From contig JASLJW010000185.1 of NCBI GenBank assembly GCA_030747885.1, forward strand, positions 1-16,122: DNA of 16,122 nt, in the 5' to 3' direction. Positions 1 through 8,500 of this stretch are shown piece by piece. The DNA comes from Candidatus Thalassarchaeaceae archaeon. GTDB lineage: Archaea; Thermoplasmatota; Poseidoniia; Poseidoniales; Thalassarchaeaceae. The translations under genes and the position numbers were made by a program. A model generated the notes under the pieces. It was not told the DNA's origin and ran no database searches. It worked only from the letters and a program-made list of their open reading frames with translations. Position 1 is the stretch's first letter, and each line of letters opens with the position of its first letter.

Positions 1-47
1 ATGGCATAGGCTCCGCTAATCATTAACGGAAAAATCAGAAAACAATC
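1..47. other. Left-edge intergenic stretch
   Basis: These bases follow the stop codon of the first TM2 gene (read on the minus strand). I see no open frame, RNA gene or clear oligo-T terminator in them. The stretch is too short to say what lies beyond the window. Confidence 0.5.
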
Positions 48-305
48 TTACTTGTTTACAATTGGTAGACCGTCTGCGTCCTTGAAATTCTGAGTGATGA
101 TCATTATCAAATCAATCAATGCCCAGATTCCACATCCTCCAACGGTAATCAACTTCAAGATACCAGTCATCGTTTTCCCGGTATAGAAGTGATCCACTCC
201 TAGAGCACCGAGAAAGAAACTCAGTAACAAGGTAGTCATCCAATCTTTATCCGAAACAGCTGGTGCTCCAGCCGCTTGCATAGGTTGTTCCATAGGTTGT
301 GCCAT
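48..305 (-). CDS. TM2 domain small membrane protein (paralogue 1)
   Basis: An 85-residue protein with a short Met/Gln/Ala/Pro-rich tail (residues 1-18), then two hydrophobic segments (about 24-36 and 47-70). The first runs into DHFYTG (38-43), the aromatic turn typical of TM2 domains, which usually read G-x-H-x-F-Y-x-G. The end DADGLP (76-81) resembles the end of the second TM2 protein of this window. TM2 proteins are two-helix hairpins of unsettled function. I chose the ATG at 303-305 because an AT-rich box lies 23-30 bases upstream, as expected for a leaderless archaeal message. An in-frame ATG at 354-356 would add 17 residues but would run into the start region of the divergent DUF2752 gene. 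The family call is firm; the role is unknown. Confidence 0.82.
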   Translation of the reverse strand: MAQPMEQPMQAAGAPAVSDKDWMTTLLLSFFLGALGVDHFYTGKTMTGILKLITVGGCGIWALIDLIMIITQNFKDADGLPIVNK

Positions 306-327
306 GATGTTTTTACAGTGCACAAGG

Positions 328-334
328 ATATAAT
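328..334. promoter_or_regulatory. Possible shared TATA box of a divergent promoter
   Basis: The gap between the minus-strand TM2 start (305) and the + strand DUF2752 start (362) holds one AT-rich heptamer, atataat, which reads attatat on the other strand. It lies about 23-30 bases before the TM2 ATG and 28-34 bases before the DUF2752 ATG. Both distances are close to the archaeal TATA spacing for leaderless messages, so one element could serve both genes. This rests on position and composition only; no BRE is clear. Confidence 0.35.
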
Positions 335-361
335 CATTCAGCCGGATGTGGAACATTGTCC

Positions 362-769
362 ATGATTAGAAAACTTCGAGACATTCCTGAAGGTGGAATT
401 CAACTGGCAGTTTCAGGGGTTGCACTTGGTACCTCAATGATACTCCCCCATGGAGGTGTAGATGGACTTCGCCTTTGCCCATTTTATCATCTTACGGGGA
501 TTGATTGCCCATTTTGTGGGATGACACGTGGATTTGTTGCGATGAGTCATCTAGATCCAATTTCTGCTATCGAATTTAATGTCGGAACTCCATTGGTATA
601 TTTCGCATTCATTGCAATTTTCATTCGTTCATTATGGTCATTGAAGGAAAAAAGATTGAACAATCAACCAGAATTTCCTAAATCAATATTCACCACGTGG
701 GTGATGCTATCGATAGCGGCGTTTGGTTGGATGATGTATATTCGATGGATTGTTCCAATTATGTCTTAA
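362..769 (+). CDS. DUF2752 family membrane protein
   Basis: A 135-residue protein with the DUF2752 signature: C39, then the Cys-x-x-Cys-Gly core CPFCGMTR with C49 and C52, followed by the region that usually ends in a Phe-Asn pair (EFN). Hydrophobic segments lie at about 14-30, 75-93 and 110-130. The family has no established biochemical role; the three clustered cysteines suggest a metal site or thiol pair, which is inference. The ATG at 362 is taken as the start; an in-frame TTG at 356 would add two residues. No Shine-Dalgarno is seen. The gene is divergent from one TM2 gene and convergent with a second, and its TAA ends one base before the stop codon of the latter. DUF2752 and TM2 genes often neighbour each other in bacteria, as I recall. 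Confidence 0.85.
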   Translation: MIRKLRDIPEGGIQLAVSGVALGTSMILPHGGVDGLRLCPFYHLTGIDCPFCGMTRGFVAMSHLDPISAIEFNVGTPLVYFAFIAIFIRSLWSLKEKRLNNQPEFPKSIFTTWVMLSIAAFGWMMYIRWIVPIMS

Positions 770-1192
770 TCAATCCTTCAGTGGAATCCCATTTGCATCA
801 ACTGCATTTTTATCACCAAACATTATGATTCCCTCAATTAGTCCCCAAATTACAGGAATGAATGCAAGTATCCCCAGACTAAGCAATGTAATTAACAACT
901 GTGCAACCCCTTTTCCAGCATTCCCAAGATAGAAATTGTGAGCACCGAAACCACCTAGTAAAATCGCTAGTAATAGCACTACCAATCTTGATTTTTGCAT
1001 GTGAGGGTATACCATCTGTACTCCTGCTGCTGTATTCATCATCTGTGGCTCCATAGATGGAGGAGCTGGGCCATATTGTTGTTGTATTGTTTGTTGCGGC
1101 ATTGCAGTCTGATGAACTTGAGGCTGAGGCGTCTGAGAAACAGGTCGGTCCATAATTGGAACTCCAGATGTTGGATCAACATGAGGTGGCAT
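770..1192 (-). CDS. TM2 domain protein with Pro/Gln-rich N-terminal tail (paralogue 2)
   Basis: A 140-residue protein. Residues 1-65 are a low-complexity Pro/Gln/Met tail, probably cytosolic. The TM2 hairpin follows: helix at 69-83, the HNFYLG turn (85-90), a second hydrophobic segment at 97-125, and the DANGIP tail (132-137) also seen in paralogue 1. The turn differs from that of paralogue 1, so the two are not a recent duplication. The gene lies 44 bases downstream of the DUF4190 gene in the same direction, with a short T-run (minus strand, 1216-1220) in the gap that could be a weak terminator or nothing. Its tail shares a 19-base stretch (18 identical) with the DUF4190 tail. The function is not known. 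Confidence 0.85.
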   Translation of the reverse strand: MPPHVDPTSGVPIMDRPVSQTPQPQVHQTAMPQQTIQQQYGPAPPSMEPQMMNTAAGVQMVYPHMQKSRLVVLLLAILLGGFGAHNFYLGNAGKGVAQLLITLLSLGILAFIPVIWGLIEGIIMFGDKNAVDANGIPLKD

Positions 1193-1236
1193 GAATCATC
1201 GAAGAGGTCAACAGTAAAAATTCTTCTTGAAGCAAG

Positions 1237-1620
1237 TCAAATACCGGACATAATAGCAGCGCCGAAAACTAAGAAACCGACGATTGATACAACTATTGCC
1301 CCCAATTGAAGCCAATTCAGGATTAATCCTGCTGTTGCCTCTCCACTGCCTACACCTGTTCTTTTGGACGCCCCACTGCCTACATGAGATAGAATGACTC
1401 CAATGAATGCTAATGGAACTGAGAATAAACAACAGATACCTCCAGAAAATACTCCGCCAATTGACAAAATAAACGAGATTATGCCAAGAATCATGCCCCA
1501 AGTTGCTGAACCATTCGTAGTTGAAATTACTACAGTAGGCGTCTGATAAACAGGTGTTGTTGGTTGGCCAGTAAGAACCTGAGGTTGAGCGGGGTTCCAC
1601 CCCTGATTTGGTGGTTGCAT
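1237..1620 (-). CDS. DUF4190-like small membrane protein
   Basis: A 127-residue protein: a Pro/Gln/Thr-rich tail (1-35), a long hydrophobic region starting WGMILGI (41-78, probably two helices), a Ser/Gly-rich loop, the GEATAGLIL motif (93-101) and a last helix to about 123. This order, with the Gly-Met-Ile-Leu-Gly opening and Ala-Gly-Leu-Ile-Leu second motif, is that of DUF4190 proteins, whose function is not established. The start is well supported: the minus strand reads AGGAG eight bases before the ATG, in the 14-base gap after the dehydrogenase stop codon. It is therefore probably the distal gene of a dehydrogenase operon. A longer frame across the same bases (1208-1672) has no membrane or domain pattern and is a shadow. 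Confidence 0.78.
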   Translation of the reverse strand: MQPPNQGWNPAQPQVLTGQPTTPVYQTPTVVISTTNGSATWGMILGIISFILSIGGVFSGGICCLFSVPLAFIGVILSHVGSGASKRTGVGSGEATAGLILNWLQLGAIVVSIVGFLVFGAAIMSGI

Positions 1621-1628
1621 GATTTGTT

Positions 1629-1633
1629 CTCCT
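1629..1633 (-). promoter_or_regulatory. Shine-Dalgarno of the DUF4190 gene
   Basis: The minus strand reads AGGAG eight bases upstream of the ATG at 1620. It is one of only two good ribosome-binding matches in the window and sits before an operon-internal gene, where a leaderless start is impossible. It fixes the start of the DUF4190 protein. Confidence 0.65.
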
Positions 1634-1634
1634 G

Positions 1635-2483
1635 TTAATAGGTGTAGAATCCTTCGCCAGATTTCCGTCCAAGTTTACCTTGATCTACCATCTCGACTAG
1701 TAGTGGAGCAGGAGCATATTTGTCATCCTCAAGTCCTTCATGTAGGACATTCATGATGTGCAACACAGTATCATTCCCTATCAAATCGGATAATGCAAGT
1801 GGCCCAATTGGGTGATTCATTCCTAGTTTCATAATGCCATCAATTGCGTCAGGTTCTGCCACACCTTCCTGTAATGTTAGAATTGCTTCATTGATCATTG
1901 GACAAAGTATCCTGTTTGAAACAAATCCAGGTGAATCATTGCACATCAAAGGAGTTTTTCCCATTCTTTCAGCAGCAACAAGTACTGCAGATGTGACTTC
2001 TTCAGACGTCTGAGAACCATTGATTACTTCGACTAATTTCATGATAGGAACTGGGTTCATGAAATGCATGCCTATTACTTTGTCCGGACGATTTGTACTT
2101 CCTGCAATTGAATCAATACTAATGCTACTGGTATTAGATGCAAGAATTGCTGACTCCTTACAAATTGAGTCAAGTTGGCCAAAAGTTGAGTACTTCAATT
2201 CAGGAATTTCAGGAATTGCTTCTACAACTAAATCAGCAGAAGCACAGGAATTTGTGTCGGTAGATGCATTGATTCTAGACATTGCATTATCGGCATCTTC
2301 TTTCGACATTCTTTCCTTGGCAACAAGTCGATTGAGCGAACTAGAAATCGTTTTCATGCCCTTATCCAAAAAATCCTGTTTGATGTCGACCATAGTCACC
2401 GAATAACCAGCGCATGCAGCAACTTGAGCAATGCCGTTGCCCATTTGTCCAGACCCAATGACTGCAATATGTTCAATGTCCAT
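1635..2483 (-). CDS. 3-Hydroxyacyl-CoA (3-hydroxybutyryl-CoA) dehydrogenase
   Basis: A 282-residue stand-alone dehydrogenase of normal family length that oxidises (S)-3-hydroxyacyl-CoA to 3-ketoacyl-CoA with NAD+, or works in reverse in butyryl-CoA-type synthesis. It shows the dinucleotide fold GSGQMG (10-15), Asp33 at the end of the second strand (NAD preference), NTSS (117-120), and HFMNPVP (140-146) with His140 and Glu152 at the 12-residue spacing of the known His-Glu catalytic dyad. The C-terminal domain has DSPGFVSNR and GMNHPIGPLALSDLIG, both standard. The ATG at 2481-2483 is chosen because family members begin just before the nucleotide-binding strand. A TTG at 2513 would add ten residues and overlap the protease stop codon. 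It lies 26 bases after the protease gene and 14 bases before DUF4190, in the same direction. Chain-length preference cannot be read from the sequence. Confidence 0.93.
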   Translation of the reverse strand: MDIEHIAVIGSGQMGNGIAQVAACAGYSVTMVDIKQDFLDKGMKTISSSLNRLVAKERMSKEDADNAMSRINASTDTNSCASADLVVEAIPEIPELKYSTFGQLDSICKESAILASNTSSISIDSIAGSTNRPDKVIGMHFMNPVPIMKLVEVINGSQTSEEVTSAVLVAAERMGKTPLMCNDSPGFVSNRILCPMINEAILTLQEGVAEPDAIDGIMKLGMNHPIGPLALSDLIGNDTVLHIMNVLHEGLEDDKYAPAPLLVEMVDQGKLGRKSGEGFYTY

Positions 2484-2500
2484 GTTTATCGGGTATTGAA

Positions 2501-2512
2501 TGAAGGCCTTCA
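2501..2512. repeat. Perfect 12-base palindrome at the protease stop codon
   Basis: The twelve bases TGAAGGCCTTCA equal their own reverse complement and include the TGA stop of the protease gene, just before the dehydrogenase start at 2483. With no loop it would be a poor hairpin, so chance or a protein site are the alternatives. No second copy was noticed. Confidence 0.4.
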
Positions 2513-5500
2513 ATCCTCGCTTAATTCATCAATAAATTCTGATTCAATTCCAGGAGGTTTTCTATTGATTGAAATCCATGAAATTATTGCAGTAGTAACA
2601 GCGATGGATATTGCCAAAATATTGTACATAGATCCAAATGATGCTAGTTTCTCAGATGATGTTGCCTCCCTACCTTGAATATCAATAGAAGTAGAAAGAG
2701 TTCGATTGTTACCAGCATAATCTTCCATTTCTATCGTCAATGTCCATGCTCCTTCAGATGGATTGTCTGATTCAATACGAAGAGGCCCGTCCCATGATGA
2801 CTCACCAAATATGACTACATCTTCATTTCCGTCAAGTGATAATGTAGCGACCCAGGATTCAATATCATCATCGATAACTGCCACTTCTCCAATCACAGTA
2901 CACTTTGTAGAACTGGATTCTCCAATTATTCGGTGAGGAGACCTAGGTTCGCATTCAGCTAAATGCCATCCTAACAATGCCTCTGGAGAAGTGAAATCAA
3001 GGGAAACCTCCCTGTCTAAACGAGCAGTATTTCCTACATGATCAATTGACCTGAATACAAGAGGGTAATCTCCCTCTATAGATGGAAGAGGGATTGTCAA
3101 AGCAAAATTTCCTGTTTCCCCACATAATCCAGATACATTTGTGCTTGCGGAATCTATCCTAACTTCAAGTCCTGGTTCACAATTCCCGTGAAATCTAATT
3201 TTTGTATCCCCATAACTAATTTCAGATGGCGAAGTAATCTCCAATATTGGAGGAGTAGTATCCAATTCTACTGTCAATTCATATGTGTATATTTTCTCTA
3301 CGGCTTCAACTACTAATCGTATATCATTCGCCCCTTCATGAAGGGCAACATCAACAGATTGGGGAATCATACCCCCTGGATGATTCAATTCAATCCATTC
3401 TGATTCGTTGTCATCTAACCATTCGCCAAGTAGTTTCCATGATGCATTCTGGCCCCATCCCCTTGACACACTGAATGAAACATCAGGTGTAGAAACAGTA
3501 CTACCATTCCATGATGCTTCTACTATTGGTAGGAAAGCATCAGGGTCTAGTAGAATATCCTTGCAATTTTTCGCAATATTGGGATGTTCAGTTGAAACTG
3601 TACGATCTATCGCAATAATACAAATTGAATGTATACCTGTACGATTAAATTCAACATTGAATGAAGAGGATGAACCATCACCTGTATGAATTGTATTTCC
3701 ATTTAATTGGGCTGAATGTTGAGTCCATTCACCATACGACGTTGAAACATTCAAATTAGTGCGTTCGACAATGTCATCAAATCCAATCCATTGAATAATT
3801 GGAGATACTCGATCAATGTCCAAAAGATATGATGATTCCCCAATATGTCCTGCCCAATCCTCCACCTCAAATACAATTGAATAGAGTCCATCTGAATATC
3901 CACTCCAATCAATATTGAATCCCAAGGACCTTTGTTCTACAAGACCCAAATCAATGGCATCATCAGACCACCCATCAGCATTCCATCCAATCCATGGAGG
4001 TGGGTGGGGCAAAGAAACACATGATTTTGTTACTTCAATTCCGAATGGATCAGTAAGACTCAAACATGTAGTCATAGCATCATATGGCACCAAAACTTCG
4101 ATGTTCGCACGAGATGCATTGACTCCCATGGCCATCTGTTCAGGAAGTATTTTTTCAATACCAAATGGTTCGATTGGGAACATTCCGTCTAGAACTATTT
4201 GATCGCGGGCCAATCCATCTTCTCCAGGAGGATGGGGGTCAAACGGAATTTGAAATTGTTTGATATTCCAATTGCCTGCTCTATCTCGAACTACAATCTC
4301 AAATCTATTCATGTCTATCCAGTCCAATCCCCCTGAAGTTGTTGTGACCCAATGAGAAGGCATGAGTTCTAGCATTAGATCTATTGAACCACTAGAATCA
4401 GGAGTGAATTCGGTACCGTTTATCCATACATCCACGTCAGGTTCGGTTAGCAAAACCATATCGTCAATTAGAGATTTATTTGATATTGGTCGCCAATTGC
4501 TAAGGCCAATAATCGGTAGGGTGATATCATATTCTACTGCTAAACTGGTAGAATTCCATAACATTCCATGATCTAGGATTGAAACATCATGAAAATGCCA
4601 CCCCTCTGTTGCAGACATTGTCCCATTCATCCAAACCTCTCGTAATGTATCATTGTAGAGTTCAAATCTAGATTCATTTGAAAGATTAGAATCTGGACCA
4701 TTTAGGAAATACCATTCTATCGTTCGATTTGATATATTTCCACTATTGGTTTCAATCTCAACAGTTACATTCCGCAATTCTGAGACACCAGATTGAGTCC
4801 AATTTAAGCTTGTAAGATTGAAGCCATTATCTGTATCTAAAATATGAAGGCTCACTTGTCGAGTAACATTCGTTCTTGTACCATTGTCTGGGATTGTAAA
4901 ATCCAATAATGGTGGTGCTTCAATCAATGTATACGTGTACTTGAGCCTGATTTCAGCTCCACCTTCAAGAGTCAAGTCAATCGTTCCTGACCAAATCCCT
5001 GAATGATCAGGGCGAGCCATCGATAAATTAAGTATCCAAGCAGATTCTGGTGTTTCTCCATTCAAATCATTCGAACCATTAGGCCAGGTATTGAGAATAC
5101 CTAAATCAGAAATTTCTGTAATGTTTTCAACATTAAGACCAGAGTTTGGACCACTTTCAGCAACCGTATCTATCTTCAATTGGAATGTACCATTTCCATT
5201 ACCTACATCGAATCCATGAATTGCTACAAACCATAGACCATCTTGAGGAGAGTCAATATGTGCATATTCGTCAGAATTGAACTGACCTGAACTGGCTTTT
5301 TGTTCATTTCCAAAATCCATTAATCCATTACCATTCTCATCATATCCAATATAGAGATCTAAATCAGGAATATTCCAACTAAGTGTTGAAACAGACAGTT
5401 CAGCGAGATTCAATGCATTGAACGAGTGAATGTATGATGCAGTAGTATGGTCATCGGGAGTGTCCTGACTTACTGTCTGCCCACTAAGTAATGTCGGCTG

Positions 5501-8500
5501 ACTCCATCCGACTGCATTAGCAGATACAATATCAAGATCCATGGTGGACCCAATCCGGACTGATTCATTTCTATCTCCATATCTCCAATCATCAACTGAG
5601 CAACCTAATCCACCATCCAATGGAGCAATAATGCCCACATCAATTGTGAGTGGATTGTCGTTAGTAGGCACCCCATGTATGGCTGAATGTAACATTACAT
5701 GTTTCACTCCTGGACTGGAAGATGCAGTCAAAAATTCATTAGATTCACCCGTATTGGTCTCATATGTGTATATTCCACTCCCAGCATGTTTGTTGGCCGA
5801 ACTAGATTCTAGTTTCATCGTTCTTGACCCATATGCGATTGGGTCGAATACTCCGTATGGGTGATAGGTCTCAGACATCCAATGGACATCTACATCGGTG
5901 TAGATATTATCGTCCCAATCAACATCTATCAATGCGGTTCCATTGGAGGTATATCCACTTGGCCAATCTATGCTGAACATTTTCCAATCGCCTGATTCTG
6001 CTCTCCAACCCCATCGTTGTGCACCTTGAATCCATGTCTCTTCATACAGGGTTTGATTAGACATATTTCCATCCAATGGCATCGGATTACTTTGGAATGA
6101 ACCAGTATATGCGATATTGGAAATTATTGGCCACATCCATTCCATAGTGGAATTTTCAACAGAGGTATTCCATCTCATCTTGATTCCATGCTGTCGAAGT
6201 CCAGGATCTGCATCATTGGGGACGTTAATTGAGACATTTACTTGTGAAGTTGAATTGGATAGAATGGTCAAATTTGAAGGAACTGATACCCAAGAATCAT
6301 TCACAGTTCCAAATGCAGTCCAATCTATCTCAATTGGCAATGGATCAATATGATTAGCTCGGATGTTTTCTCTCCATACTGCTAGCAACAATCCGTCATC
6401 TGTTTCTTCAAGCGGCATTCCCATCCTAACTTCTGCCTGACCTGATCCGTAATTATGCTCCGTTAACATGGCAAACTCATTATTTGATTCAGTCCATTCA
6501 CCAGAATCAACAAATAAATCGTTATCTTGATCATCGTGAAATAATCCATCTCCATCACGATCGGTCCATCTCCAGAGTCTAAGATGCAATTTATTCTCTG
6601 ATTCACTGTTGTGATCGCCATCGAATCCAGCACCGTCCATTGCAGCTCTAGCCCGTACCAAAGTTGTTGAATTTGGTAATGTGAAATTAACATCATCTTT
6701 GATGTGTATTGGAATTAGAATATCAGGAGTTCCTGACTGATAACCATCCCACGTAGCATTTGGGGTTGTTTCTGTACTGTTCCAATTCATAGTCCAATGT
6801 TGCATTGGCACCATTACCTCAGGCGAAAGATTCACCGTAATATTTGAAGAGCCAGGGTTTGATAATGATAGTGAAACTGTCTGATTTTCACCAGGCTTAA
6901 TGATATTGATATTTGCATCACGATGTGAACCATCGAATTGGCCCGACATCCATGATGCTGGTTCTACGCTCATAGTTCCGTTTACTCCCGTTATAGTATC
7001 TACCGCACGAGAAACATTGGCCCAACCGGCTCCTTGCACCAATGGGTCATATCCTCTATCATCAGATGTAGACATCATGATATCTCTAACCTGTTGAGAA
7101 GTAGGTGCAACTCCGTGAATTTCTATCCATGCCTGAACTACTAGGGCGCCGAGACCTGCAGCAATTGGAGTAGCTAACGAGGTCCCTCCCCAAACACGAT
7201 GGGCTTCATTTGCATCTGTTTTTTCATTGAGTGTTCGATCACCTGTTGCTGACCAACCAACAGCAACCAAATCAGGATCCAATCTGCTAACTGAATTTGG
7301 GCCTCTGTTCGACCATGATGTTGATTGCCCCCATGTACCACCATTCGATTCTCCAGTCTTAGAACTAAATGCACCTACTGAAATAACACCATGAGCCCCT
7401 CCAGGAGCGGCTGTTGTCCCATATCCGTGCCCCCCATTCCCTGTAGCAACAAAGTAGGTCGTAGTAGGACTATACACACGAGTAAGCCAATCTAAGTACA
7501 TACTATTGGGATCTGCTCCATCGTCATGAGTACCAGAGTAACCAAATGAAAAAGATCCAATGTGAGGTTGTTCATCTGTTGAAGCATTTCCATCATATCC
7601 TTCAGAGATGAATCGGTAAGAATCTAACATTGAACCATATGAATACAAATTAGCTACAGCTGTAGTTTTTGACCCTGGTGCCATACCGATTACTTTTCCA
7701 TTTGATATCTGTCCTTGAGCATTGATGGCAGATGCACACAATGTACCATGATTCCCTCCACCTTCATTGACGTCATTAATCATAAAGAGAACCATGTCTC
7801 CATTTCCAGGTATTCTGTTTTGATAACCGTTCCTAGCCGCATATACATCACCATATGGAACACCATTTAATCCATCAGATATCCACCAAATAAGACCCCC
7901 TGAACGATCCCACAAACCATCTCCATTCAGATCAAGACCTGCTGTCTCATTTCCCTTAGTCATTGGAACTTCTTCACTAAAATTTCCATCTAAATCAAGA
8001 TCAACATATACCGTATCATAAATTCCAGATATTACTGAATCAACTACCAAAACTGGAACATCACCACCAGCTCGAGAAATAAGTTTCGAGTCAGGATGTT
8101 CGCCAAGGTGGTATACTCCTGAAACGGATGTTGGGAGCCCATGTATTGAAAATCCTGTTCCATCAAGTAATGAATCGTTATTTGCATCAATATCTGTATC
8201 ACTTGTGTCGGACCACCACGACCCTGTGTTTTCGGGATATGCTTGACCATCCCTCAACCAAAGTAGTATGCTCATAGGGTCATGCATTAATGGCCATCCA
8301 TGATATGGAGAAGTTGAATTATCGTATCTTGCTTGAGTACCATTTAGATCGGGGTGAGCGAAATCAATTCCACTATCTGCTACGGCCACAATTACTCCAG
8401 TTCCGTTCCTTCCACCATCCCAAACATCTGTTGCACCATGTAATTCACCAGATCGAACGCTGGTAGGAGAAATCAATGAGTCAGTGTCGTATGGTTCTGG

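Noticed and set aside
1216..1220. T-run on the minus strand between DUF4190 and the second TM2 gene as a terminator
   Set aside because: Only five T residues in an AT-rich genome; too weak to call as a terminator.
1208..1672. A 154-codon minus-strand frame overlapping the DUF4190 gene and the end of the dehydrogenase
   Set aside because: Its product is rich in Asn, Ser, Trp and Tyr with no domain or membrane pattern, while the overlapping 1237-1620 frame has a Shine-Dalgarno and a recognisable membrane protein.
2020..2406. A 128-codon + strand frame antisense to the dehydrogenase
   Set aside because: It lies wholly inside a gene with a full set of family motifs on the other strand and shows no domain of its own.
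3283..6353. Several + strand frames of 63-107 codons antisense to the protease
   Set aside because: They are short, compositionally odd and covered by the continuous protease frame, so they are shadows caused by few stops on the antisense strand.
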